Made by a program: the position numbers and the translations under genes | Source of the DNA: JAXDLK01 sp034666665 | Lineage (GTDB): Bacteria > Desulfobacterota > Binatia > JACPRU01 | DNA length: 16,397 nt | NCBI GenBank assembly: GCA_034666665.1 | Contig: JAXDLK010000181.1 | Location: 1-16,397 of the forward strand | Direction: 5' to 3' | Notes under the pieces: generated by a model | Databases searched by the model: none | What the model was told of the DNA's origin: nothing | Seen by the model: only the letters and a program-made list of their open reading frames with translations | Shown here: piece after piece, positions 5,716-13,345 of the stretch | How positions within the stretch are numbered: the first letter of the stretch is position 1 | How the letters are laid out: the number at the start of each line of letters is the position of its first letter

Positions 5716-6690
5716 CTGACCGAGCTCTCCTTCATCGAACGAACCAGTCGGTTCTCCATCATCATCCCTCACCGCGACGGTGAGGATCTCCTGCTTCGTT
5801 GCCTGCGCTCGCTTCGCGAGGTCATCGACCGCGAGCGCGATCAGGTGATCGTCGTCGACAATCACAGCAGCGATCGCTCGGTCGAGCGCGCGCGTGCCGA
5901 GCACCCGGAGGTGACGATCGTCGAGAACGGGTGCAATCGGGGCTTCGCCGCCGCCTGCAACCAGGGCATCTCGCGATCGACCGGTGAGCTCGTCCTGCTG
6001 CTGAACGACGACGCGTCGATCGCCCCCGGTGCGCTCGATCAGCTCGCTCGTGCGTTCTCGGGCGAGGCTCGCGCCGGCGCGATCGGCGCTCAGCTCCGCG
6101 ACGGCAACGGGTCCCCGCTCGCCTCCGCGCGCGCCGTCCCGACCTTCCTCGACGAGCTCGGGCTCGCATGGGGGCGGCAGCCGCCGGAGCCGACCTCCGG
6201 CGGCGAGGTGGTCGAGGTCGAGAGCGTTCCGGGCGCGTGTCTCGCGGTACGCCGCGCGGCAATCGAGGATGCCGGCGCTCTCGACGAGGACTTCTTCTTC
6301 TACTTCGAAGATATCGAATGGTGCCGGCGCCTCCGCCGCCGCGGATGGAAGGTACTGCTCCATCGGGGTGCCGCCGCGACCCACCTGCAGGCGGTGAGCA
6401 GCCGAGCGGTTCCGCGCGTGGCGCAGCTCGAGCTACTTCGTTCGCGGATCATCTACTACCGGAAGACGTTCGCTCCGCCGCTGGCAGCCGCTCTCGAGCT
6501 CCATCGCTCGCTCAGACTGGCCGTGAACGCGCTCGCGCAGCTCGCCGGTCTCGTCCTGACGCTCGGTCGGTCCGAGCGGCAGCGCCGGAAGCTCGGCGAC
6601 TACGCGTTCCTCCTCCGCTGGCTCGCAGCCGGCAAGCCTCGCGACTGGGGCTTTCCCGACAAGTGCCCGGACACCGGCGATCCCTCCTGA
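5716..6690 (+). CDS. Family-2 glycosyltransferase (rhamnosyltransferase/WbbL-like)
   Basis: The fold starts with SIIIPHRDGEDLLLRCLRSL (from 5755), so the protein must begin upstream of that. No ATG, GTG or TTG exists in frame between the TGA at 5701-5703 and the GTG at 5845. I provisionally start at CTG 5716, giving 324 aa. The first ordinary codon, GTG 5845, would delete the first beta strand. With this numbering the features are VIVVDNHSSD (about 44-53), a NRGFAAACNQG motif, the metal-binding NDD (97-99), and the acceptor-side YFEDIEW (196-202), all typical of GT2 rhamnosyltransferase-like enzymes. It probably transfers a sugar to a surface polysaccharide or lipid carrier at the cytoplasmic face. 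It ends 3 bp from the convergent SGNH gene. Confidence 0.82.
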   Translation: MTELSFIERTSRFSIIIPHRDGEDLLLRCLRSLREVIDRERDQVIVVDNHSSDRSVERARAEHPEVTIVENGCNRGFAAACNQGISRSTGELVLLLNDDASIAPGALDQLARAFSGEARAGAIGAQLRDGNGSPLASARAVPTFLDELGLAWGRQPPEPTSGGEVVEVESVPGACLAVRRAAIEDAGALDEDFFFYFEDIEWCRRLRRRGWKVLLHRGAAATHLQAVSSRAVPRVAQLELLRSRIIYYRKTFAPPLAAALELHRSLRLAVNALAQLAGLVLTLGRSERQRRKLGDYAFLLRWLAAGKPRDWGFPDKCPDTGDPS

Positions 6691-6693
6691 GCT

Positions 6694-8271
6694 TCAGCCG
6701 AGAAGCGGTGCCAGAGCTTCCGCCAGCAGCCGCGCGACGACACGGTTGCCCGCCTCGTTCCAGTGACTGTTGCGGACGAGGTAAATCGGCTCGCGCGCGC
6801 CGGCCACGCGGAGCGGCGGCAGCAAATCGATCAGCGGGATTCCGTGAGCGCCCGCCCAGGCGCTCATCAGCCGCTGCGGCCGGTCGAGATCGACCTGGTC
6901 GGCATTCGCGCCGGCGGCGTCGAGCGACTCGCGGAGCGCCAGCGGGTCGACCTGACATTCGTCCGGCAAGAGCGCGATCACGAACGGAACGTGTCGGGCG
7001 CGCGCTTCGGCGCGCATCGCTTCCAGGTTCTCGATCGCGCGGGCGATGCCGAGATCGAGCGCGCGGCTGCCGCGCAGGAAGTACTTGAGGCGCTTCGCCT
7101 GGATCTTCCGATAGGCCTCGCGCGTGAAGGTCCCCGACACCAGCGGCTCGGCATCGGTCGGCGCGGCGCGAACCGCCGAGCGGCCGACCCATCGCGTGCG
7201 AAACAGGTGGTAGAGATGCCAGTGCTCGACGTCGACGACGCGATGGAGCGGGTTCCACGTCGGCGGGTCGGCCTCGGCGAGCATGCCGCCGACGACGAAT
7301 CGCGTCCGCGACGCGGGCGCGGCGAAGTCGTTGCCGACGAAGACGCAGACGAGGACGAAGTCGGGATCGAAGCGGAGACCGTCGCTGCGTAGCACCTCGA
7401 GGTAATCGCCCGGCTCGGCGGCGGGGATGCCTAGGTTCAGGACCTCGAGGCCGGTGCGGCGCTCGCGAAGGCGCTGCTCGAGGAGGGTCAGGAAGTTGTC
7501 GTCGTAGCCGACGGACCCGTAGGCGAACGAATCGCCGAGCGCGGCGATGCGGTAGCTGCCGGCCGGCTTCTTCTCGGCCCAGTCGGTGTCGTTGTAGCCG
7601 TACGCGTTGGCGTGCCCGAGCGAGCCGCGGATCGGGTGATGCGGCTGGAGCCGGAACCGCCGCTGCGTGCCGACGAATCCGCCTTTCGGCGTGAGCAGCG
7701 GATCGGCCACACGGACGAGGAGCTCCGCTCCCGCGAGCGTCGCGAGCACGCACCAGCCGATCAGGCCCGCGACGCGCGTCGCGCGTGACGTGGCGACGCG
7801 CGCGACGACGGCGGCTCCGCGCCTGCTCGGCGCGAGCAGCGGAGTCGCGAGCAGAGCGGCGAGGGCGCCGAGAACCCCGAGAGCGACCGTGCGCTCGCGC
7901 GTCGGCGGGAAGGGCACGAAGCACGCGGTCGAGGCGGCGACCGCGAGCGTCGCGACCAGCAGCGGGACGGTCGCACCGGCGCGGGCGAGGCGATCGATCT
8001 CGCCGCCACGGACGAAAGGCCCCGCGAGGAGCGCCCCTCCGGCGGCGACGGCCAGGAACGCCGCAGCGAGCAAGCCGTACGCGAGCGCAGGCTCGAGAGC
8101 GAAGAGGTTCACCCGATCGATCGCCAGCGCCGCGGACGCGGCGATCCCACCGGCGGCGACCGCCGCTCCGGCGAATGCCAGCCCTGAACGCAGCCACACC
8201 GCCCGCTTCACGCGCTCACGCGGCTCGCCGTCGGGCTCGTGCGCCGACGCCGCGCGACGATCTCCTTCCAC
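6694..8271 (-). CDS. Membrane-anchored SGNH/GDSL-type hydrolase
   Basis: The product is 525 aa from a GTG at 8271, with GGAAG just upstream. The first 190 residues are Ala/Leu-rich with about five membrane segments (near 31-52, 61-84, 101-120, 128-146 and 166-184). The rest is an SGNH domain: block I ALGDSFAYG with Ser248, block II NLGIPA with Gly281, block III GNDF with Asn314, and block V NSHWNEAGN with His503. The position that usually holds the catalytic Asp two before His (DxHWN in AlgJ/AlgX-like enzymes) is Asn501. Such proteins often act as O-acyltransferases or esterases on exported polysaccharide, which fits the neighbouring glycosyltransferase, but the substrate is unknown. It is convergent with that gene and divergent from the basic peptide gene. 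Confidence 0.85.
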   Translation of the reverse strand: MEGDRRAASAHEPDGEPRERVKRAVWLRSGLAFAGAAVAAGGIAASAALAIDRVNLFALEPALAYGLLAAAFLAVAAGGALLAGPFVRGGEIDRLARAGATVPLLVATLAVAASTACFVPFPPTRERTVALGVLGALAALLATPLLAPSRRGAAVVARVATSRATRVAGLIGWCVLATLAGAELLVRVADPLLTPKGGFVGTQRRFRLQPHHPIRGSLGHANAYGYNDTDWAEKKPAGSYRIAALGDSFAYGSVGYDDNFLTLLEQRLRERRTGLEVLNLGIPAAEPGDYLEVLRSDGLRFDPDFVLVCVFVGNDFAAPASRTRFVVGGMLAEADPPTWNPLHRVVDVEHWHLYHLFRTRWVGRSAVRAAPTDAEPLVSGTFTREAYRKIQAKRLKYFLRGSRALDLGIARAIENLEAMRAEARARHVPFVIALLPDECQVDPLALRESLDAAGANADQVDLDRPQRLMSAWAGAHGIPLIDLLPPLRVAGAREPIYLVRNSHWNEAGNRVVARLLAEALAPLLG

Positions 8272-8366
8272 CGGCTTCCGCTACCAGATGGCGGACGGGC
8301 CGGCGAGCAACCGTTCGCGGGTGCGCGGTTTCTGGGAGTTCGAGCGAAGTCGCACGGAGGACTGCC

Positions 8367-8549
8367 ATGGCAACACGAACTGCCAAGACCCCGTCCAAGC
8401 AGAGCAAGAAGGCTCCGGCCAAGCCGAAGACCGCGGCGGCCAAGACGGCCACGCGGAACTGGGTGGCCGGCTACGACCCGAAGCAGGGCAGCAAGCCTCG
8501 CGGTGGAAAGACCGCGAAGCGCGGGACACGTACCCTCACGGAGATGTGA
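8367..8549 (+). CDS. Lys/Ala-rich basic small protein (H1-like tail)
   Basis: The ATG at 8367 has GGAGG six bases upstream. The 60-residue product has 11 Lys and 5 Arg. The first 30 residues are a low-complexity Lys/Ala/Pro/Thr run like bacterial histone-H1-like tails (for example KKAPAKPKTAAAKTATR). The second half is less repetitive, with NWVAGYDPKQGSKPRGG. It probably binds nucleic acid or another polyanion, but there is no diagnostic domain. It stands alone, divergent from the SGNH gene. A small CCGCA/TGCGG hairpin (8550-8563) directly follows the stop and may help end transcription. Confidence 0.65.
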   Translation: MATRTAKTPSKQSKKAPAKPKTAAAKTATRNWVAGYDPKQGSKPRGGKTAKRGTRTLTEM

Positions 8550-8592
8550 CCGCACGCTTGCGGGGACCTACGGCGGCGGCTACCAGACGGTA

Positions 8593-9843
8593 ATGGACGG
8601 CGCCACCTTCAGCCGCCGGCAAGTACTCCTCGGCGGAGCGGTCGCCGGAGCCGGTATCGTTCTCGGCGGAACGACGGAGGCGCCGGCCGAGTCGCCGCCA
8701 CGGATCCGGCGCTACGCTCCTCTCGGGAAGACCGGCATCGAGATCTCCGACGTTTCGTTCGGCTCGAGCCGGCTCGGTGAAGAGGAGGATCTCGTCCGCT
8801 ACGCGTTCGATCTCGGCATCAACTACTTCGATACGGCCGAGACCTACAACGGTGGAATCTCGGAGCAGACACTCGGCCGCGCGCTCCGCGGCAAGCGCGA
8901 CCGCGTCTTCCTCACCAGCAAGACGATCGCCTCGGCCTCGGCGAGCCGATCCGAGATGATGCAGGCGCTCGAGGGGAGCCTCCGCAGGCTCGCGACCGAT
9001 CACGTCGACGTCTACTTCAACCACGCCGTCAACGACGTCGAGCGGATGAAGAACCCCGAGTGGCCCGAGTTCGTTTCGCGCGCGAAGCAGCAAGGAAAGA
9101 TCCGCGCGAGCGGCATGTCCGGGCACGCCGGCCGTCTCTCGAGCTGCCTCGAGCACGTGATCGACCACGATCTCGTCGACGTGATCCTCGTCGCCTACAA
9201 CTTCGGCCAGGACCCCGCTTTCTACCAGCGCTTCCTCGGCGGCTTCGACATGGTCGCGCTGCAGCCGGAGCTCCCGCGCCTGCTCGAACGAGCCAAGCGC
9301 AAGGGCATCGGGGTGGTGGCGATGAAGACGCTGATGGGCGCACGGCTGAACGACATGCGCCCGTACGAGAAGGGCGGCGCCACGTTCGCGCAGGCCGCGT
9401 TTCGCTGGGTGCTCTCGAATCCGCACGTCGACGCCCTGATCGTATCGATGACCAGCCGCGAGCGGATCGCGGAGTACGTCGCCGCGTCCGGTGGATCGGT
9501 GCGCGCCGGCGACGTGCCGCTGCTCGGCCGCTACGTCTTCCGCAACGGCGACTCGTCCTGCCGCTTCGGCTGCGATCGCTGCGAGAGCGCCTGCCCGAAC
9601 GGGGTCGCGATCGGCGAGGTGCTGCGCACCCGCATGTACGCGCGTGACTACGGCGACGTCCCGTTCGCCCGTCGCGAGTACGCGATGCTCGGAGCGGGAG
9701 CGTCGGCGTGCACCGGCTGCGAGCATCGGTCGTGCAGCGGCGCCTGCCCTCACGGCTTGCCCATCCCTGACCTCACCGCCGACACCCACCGCCGGCTGGG
9801 AAACGGCGTCGGCGGTCTTTTCCCAGACCTCGCGCGCACGTAA
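8593..9843 (+). CDS. Tat-exported aldo/keto reductase with two 4Fe-4S motifs
   Basis: The product is 416 aa. A twin-arginine signal (FSRRQVLLGGAVAGAGIVLG) precedes an aldo/keto reductase barrel with the catalytic tetrad Asp80, Tyr85 (DTAETY), Lys110 (LTSK) and His144 (YFNHA). The C-terminal 90 residues carry two ferredoxin-like Cys sets: CRFGCDRCESACP (C-x3-C-x2-C-x3-CP) and CTGCEHRSCSGACP (C-x2-C-x4-C-x3-CP), enough for two 4Fe-4S clusters. AKRs with a C-terminal ferredoxin domain are a known group. The Tat leader implies folding and cluster or cofactor loading in the cytoplasm, then export. The substrate and electron partner are unknown. The ATG at 8593 lacks a clear ribosome binding site but is the start that gives the Tat signal. 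Thioredoxin follows after 41 bp. Confidence 0.88.
   Translation: MDGATFSRRQVLLGGAVAGAGIVLGGTTEAPAESPPRIRRYAPLGKTGIEISDVSFGSSRLGEEEDLVRYAFDLGINYFDTAETYNGGISEQTLGRALRGKRDRVFLTSKTIASASASRSEMMQALEGSLRRLATDHVDVYFNHAVNDVERMKNPEWPEFVSRAKQQGKIRASGMSGHAGRLSSCLEHVIDHDLVDVILVAYNFGQDPAFYQRFLGGFDMVALQPELPRLLERAKRKGIGVVAMKTLMGARLNDMRPYEKGGATFAQAAFRWVLSNPHVDALIVSMTSRERIAEYVAASGGSVRAGDVPLLGRYVFRNGDSSCRFGCDRCESACPNGVAIGEVLRTRMYARDYGDVPFARREYAMLGAGASACTGCEHRSCSGACPHGLPIPDLTADTHRRLGNGVGGLFPDLART
9775..9826 (+). promoter_or_regulatory. Two interleaved alternative stems at the 3' end of the AKR gene
   Basis: ACCGCCGAC (9775-9783) pairs perfectly with GTCGGCGGT (9808-9816), which is followed by CTTTT. CTGGGAAA (9796-9803) pairs perfectly with TTTCCCAG (9819-9826). 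The arms interleave, so the stems compete or form a pseudoknot. The first resembles an intrinsic terminator inside the last codons of the AKR gene, about 45 bp before the trxA ribosome binding site. Confidence 0.4.
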
Positions 9844-9884
9844 GAAGAAGAGGCGCCCGACCGCTTGTCGAGAGGAGACGCGTA

Positions 9885-10211
9885 ATGGCGAACGTTCAGG
9901 AAGTCAGCGACACGAGCTTCGAGACCGAGGTCGTGAACTCCGACCTGCCGGTCCTGATCGATTTCTGGGCCCCGTGGTGCGGTCCCTGCCGAGCGATCGC
10001 GCCGGTCGTCGACGAGCTCGCCAAGGAGTACGACGGCAGGCTCAAGGTCGTGAAGATGAACGTCGACGAGAACCCGCTGACCCCGGGCAAGTACGGCGTC
10101 CGCGCGATCCCGAACCTGCTGCTCTTCAAGAACGGACAGGTGAAGGACCAGATCATCGGCGCCTGCGGCAAGAGCCAGTTCGTTCAGGCGATCAGCAAAG
10201 TCATCGTCTGA
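9885..10211 (+). CDS. trxA: Thioredoxin
   Basis: The product is 108 aa, the standard thioredoxin length. AGAGGAGA lies six to fourteen bases before the ATG. It has FWAPWCGPC with redox cysteines 32 and 35, the buried Asp in VLIDFW, and the cis-Pro segment RAIPNLLLF (Pro76). It reduces protein disulfides in the cytoplasm using thioredoxin reductase. An extra cysteine, Cys94 in IIGACGK, sits in the loop near the active-site groove where thioredoxins usually have a non-Cys residue. It follows the AKR gene by 41 bp and may be co-transcribed or separated by the stem structure above. Confidence 0.96.
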   Translation: MANVQEVSDTSFETEVVNSDLPVLIDFWAPWCGPCRAIAPVVDELAKEYDGRLKVVKMNVDENPLTPGKYGVRAIPNLLLFKNGQVKDQIIGACGKSQFVQAISKVIV

Positions 10212-10212
10212 A

Positions 10213-10259
10213 GCCGCACGCGTGCGGCAGCGTTCGGTCGCTCGACATCCGTGCGACCG
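10213..10259. terminator. Two successive hairpins between convergent trxA and rodA
   Basis: GCCGCACGCGTGCGGC (10213-10228) is a perfect 16-bp palindrome directly after the trxA stop. CGGTCGC (10235-10241) and GCGACCG (10253-10259) form a second 7-bp stem. The pair fills most of the 76-bp gap between the convergent genes. Neither has a U-tract, so they may act as bidirectional or Rho-assisted terminators. Confidence 0.45.
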
Positions 10260-10287
10260 CGCCGTACCGCGCTGATCCAGAGCCGCC

Positions 10288-11406
10288 TCAGAACATGAAT
10301 CGGCGCATCGAGACGTTCAGAAGTAGCGCGAGGCCGATCAGCAGCGTCATCATCGAAGACCCGCCGTAGCTGAAGAGCGGCAGCGTGATGCCGACCACGG
10401 GCACCATCCCCATGGCCATCGCCATGTTGATGAAGGCCTGCCAGAAGACGATCGCGGTGACGCCGAAGGCGAGCAGCGCACCGAATCGTTCCTTCGCGCG
10501 TGCGACCACCTCGAGGCCGCGCCAGACGAGCGCGAGGTAGAGCAGCATCAGCACGACGCAGCCGCCGAAACCCCACTCCTCGGCGTACACGGAGAAGATG
10601 AAGTCGGTGTGCTGCTCGGGAAGGAAATTGAGCTTGTTCTGCGTGCCCTTGAGAAAGCCCTTCCCCCACACCTTGCCGGAGCCGACGGCGATCTCCGACT
10701 GGATGATGTGGTACCCGGAGCCGAGCGGATCCGCCTCGGGGTTCAGAAACGTCACGATGCGCTTCTGCTGATACGGCTTCAGGTGCCCCCAGAGCGCGTT
10801 GCCGGCGACGAATACCGCGATCGATCCGACGACGACGAGATAGAGCAGCGATCGAAGGCGTATGCCGGCGACGACCACCATGCTCGCGAAGACGAACCCG
10901 AGCAGCAGCGCGGAGCCGAGATCGGGCTGCGCCAGGATCAGCACCGCCGGCACCGAGTAGAGCACCGTCGGCACCGCGAGATCACGGAGCCGATAGGTTT
11001 CGCGGGTGCCTTCCGTCTGGAAGAAGTGGGCGAGCACGATGACGAGCGAGAGCTTCATCAGCTCCGAAGGCTGCAGCGCGAAAACGCCGAGATGGATCCA
11101 GCGGCGCGAGCCGCCGCCGATGATGCCGACGATCGGCACCATCGCGAGCAGCGCCACGGCGGCACCGTAGAGCAGGTACGCGTAGCGCTCGAGCTTCCGG
11201 TAATCGAAGCACAGCGTCACGACCATCCCGCCGACGCCGAGGCCCGCCCAGGCGAGCTGGCGATAGAAGAGCGGGCTCGGCTGACCGTCCGCCTGCGAGA
11301 ACGTCGCGCTGTACACGGTCGTGCTGCCGAGGGCGACGACGAGCACCGCCAGCAGCGCGAGCGCCCAGTCAACGTGTTGCGCGAGCCGTCTGTCGATTCG
11401 CTCCAT
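10288..11406 (-). CDS. rodA: RodA peptidoglycan glycosyltransferase (SEDS family)
   Basis: The product is 372 aa with about ten membrane helices. Family landmarks are GGGSRRWIHLG followed by LQPSELMKL, AQPDLGSAL, and NFLPEQHTDFIFSVYAEEWG, whose Asp268 corresponds to the essential SEDS aspartate. The ending PLFSYGGSSM is also diagnostic of RodA/FtsW/SpoVE. It polymerises lipid II into glycan strands in the elongasome, paired with PBP2. Its ATG overlaps the end of mrdA by 38 bp, which indicates translational coupling. Adjacency to mreBCD and mrdA identifies it as RodA rather than FtsW. Confidence 0.96.
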   Translation of the reverse strand: MERIDRRLAQHVDWALALLAVLVVALGSTTVYSATFSQADGQPSPLFYRQLAWAGLGVGGMVVTLCFDYRKLERYAYLLYGAAVALLAMVPIVGIIGGGSRRWIHLGVFALQPSELMKLSLVIVLAHFFQTEGTRETYRLRDLAVPTVLYSVPAVLILAQPDLGSALLLGFVFASMVVVAGIRLRSLLYLVVVGSIAVFVAGNALWGHLKPYQQKRIVTFLNPEADPLGSGYHIIQSEIAVGSGKVWGKGFLKGTQNKLNFLPEQHTDFIFSVYAEEWGFGGCVVLMLLYLALVWRGLEVVARAKERFGALLAFGVTAIVFWQAFINMAMAMGMVPVVGITLPLFSYGGSSMMTLLIGLALLLNVSMRRFMF

Positions 11407-13345
11407 CGATCCCCGCGTCCGCGACCGCCGGTTCCGGCTCCGGATGCGGGATCCGGTCGCGGAAGTAATACGAGAGCACTTTCTGCACGATCGGAGCCGC
11501 GACCGCGCCCCCGCCGCCGCCCGCGTGCTCGATCATGCACGCGATCGCGATCTCCGGCGCCTCGACGGGCGCGAAGGCGATGAACCACGCATGGTCGCGC
11601 GCCTGGCGCGGAAGCTTCAGCTGATCGACCTTCTTGTTGTCCTTGCGCAAGCGCACGACCTGCGACGTGCCGGTCTTGCCGCCGACCTCGATCCCTTCGA
11701 CCCGTGCCTTCTTGCCGGTGCCGACGTTCGACGCGACGACGTCCCGAAGCGCCGCCTTCAGCTGGACCACCGTGCTCGCGCGGAGACCGGTGGCGATCGG
11801 CTCGTCTTCGTTCGGGCGCGCGATCTCGCCGCTCGGCATCTCGACGTAATCGACGAAGTGCGGCCGGTGGCGAATTCCACCGCCGGCGATGGTCGCGATC
11901 GCATTCGCCATCTGCAGCGGCGTCGCGGTGACGTATCCCTGTCCGATCGCCACCGAGAGCGTCTCGCCGGGGTACCACGGCTCACCGAAGACGCGCCGCT
12001 TCCACGCGGAGTCCGGGATCGTACCGGCCTTCTCGTGGTCGAGCCGCACGCCGGTCACGCTTCCGAGACCGAGCTTGCGCGCGTACTGCGCGATCGTGTC
12101 GACGCCGAGGCGCTGCCCCACCTGGTAGAAGTAGACGTCGCACGACTGCACGATCGCTTCGTGGAGGTTCATCCAGCCGTGCCCGCCTTTCTTCCAGCAA
12201 CGGAACGCGCGGTTGCCGAACCACAGGCTGCCGCTGCACGGGATGCGGGTGAACGGGTTGACGACGCCCTCCTCCAGCGCGGCGGCGGCCACGGCGATCT
12301 TGAAGGTGGAGCCGGGCGGATACTGCCCCTGGACCGCGCGGTCGGAGAGCGGTCGCAGCGGATCGGTCAGCAGCCCCGTCCAGTCGCGGACCGAAATCCC
12401 GTCCGAGAAGAGGTTCGGATCGAACGACGGCCGGCTGACGAGCGCCAGGATCGCGCCGGTGGTGGGATCGAGCGCCACGATCGATCCCTCGTGCCCTTCG
12501 AGGGCGTCGTACGCCGCCTGCTGCAGGTCCATGTCGAGCGTCAGATGGATGTTCGCGCCCGGCACCTGCTCGACCTCTCTCAGGACCCGGAGCTCGCGGC
12601 CGACGGCATCGACCTCGATCTGCTCACCGCCGTTCTCGCCGCGGAGATAGTCCTCCCAGTGCTTCTCGAGCCCGTACTTGCCGATCATGTCGCTCATCCG
12701 GTAGCCGTCGAGCGTCGTCAGCTCGGTCATGTTGACCTCGCCGATGTAGCCGAGGAGATGCGCGAGCAGCGATCCGTAGAGGTAGCTCCGCCGCGGTCCG
12801 ATACGCAGCGACACGCCGGGGAGCTCGATCTGCCTCGTCTCCACCGCGACCAGCGTGCGCCAGTCGACGTCGCGCTTCAGCACCACGGGCTGGAACGGCG
12901 GGCGCTCGACGTTCGTGGTCAGCGCCTGGTGAGCCTCGGGGATCTGCTCTTCCAGGTATCCCTCGAGGCGGTCGATCACGCGGTCCGGCTCGCGCGCATC
13001 CTCCGGCACCATCACCACGTCGAAGGAGGGCCGGTTCTCGACCAGCACGGTACCCTTGCGATCGAACACCAGGCCGCGGATCGCCTTCACGCGCTTCAGG
13101 CGAATGCGGTTGTGCTCCGAGAGCACGCGGTACTCGTCTCCGCGCGTCACCTGCAGGTGCCAGAGGCGGCCGAAGAGCACGAAGAACGCGAGCAGCGCCA
13201 ACGCGGTCGCGGCGTTCAGGCGGCGCCGGAACGTGTCCGGGAGATCGCGGGTGCGGACGAGCTCCGTGTCTCGCTCGTCCGTCTGCTGCCCCGGCCGCGT
13301 CGCCGCGAGCGGAACCTTCGGCCAACCCGGCTCGCGGCTGCCCAT
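11369..13345 (-). CDS. mrdA: Penicillin-binding protein 2 (elongation transpeptidase)
   Basis: The product is 658 aa from the ATG at 13345, which overlaps the mreD stop as TGATG. A longer frame exists upstream but lies inside mreD. Order: a cytoplasmic tail, a membrane helix (about 43-66), a PBP dimerisation domain starting near IRGLVFDRKGTVLVENRPSF, then the transpeptidase. The active-site motifs are STFK (Ser346, Lys349), SCD (401-403) and KTG (557-559), as in E. coli PBP2. It crosslinks peptidoglycan during side-wall growth in the periplasm, working with RodA. It ends in a charged Pro/Glu-containing tail. Confidence 0.96.
   Translation of the reverse strand: MGSREPGWPKVPLAATRPGQQTDERDTELVRTRDLPDTFRRRLNAATALALLAFFVLFGRLWHLQVTRGDEYRVLSEHNRIRLKRVKAIRGLVFDRKGTVLVENRPSFDVVMVPEDAREPDRVIDRLEGYLEEQIPEAHQALTTNVERPPFQPVVLKRDVDWRTLVAVETRQIELPGVSLRIGPRRSYLYGSLLAHLLGYIGEVNMTELTTLDGYRMSDMIGKYGLEKHWEDYLRGENGGEQIEVDAVGRELRVLREVEQVPGANIHLTLDMDLQQAAYDALEGHEGSIVALDPTTGAILALVSRPSFDPNLFSDGISVRDWTGLLTDPLRPLSDRAVQGQYPPGSTFKIAVAAAALEEGVVNPFTRIPCSGSLWFGNRAFRCWKKGGHGWMNLHEAIVQSCDVYFYQVGQRLGVDTIAQYARKLGLGSVTGVRLDHEKAGTIPDSAWKRRVFGEPWYPGETLSVAIGQGYVTATPLQMANAIATIAGGGIRHRPHFVDYVEMPSGEIARPNEDEPIATGLRASTVVQLKAALRDVVASNVGTGKKARVEGIEVGGKTGTSQVVRLRKDNKKVDQLKLPRQARDHAWFIAFAPVEAPEIAIACMIEHAGGGGGAVAAPIVQKVLSYYFRDRIPHPEPEPAVADAGIDGANRQTARATR

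Noticed and set aside
8278..8600. Similar GCTACCAGAtGG / GCTACCAGAcGG stretches near 8279 and 8580
   Set aside because: The match is about 12 bp with one difference and does not extend; likely chance in GC-rich DNA.
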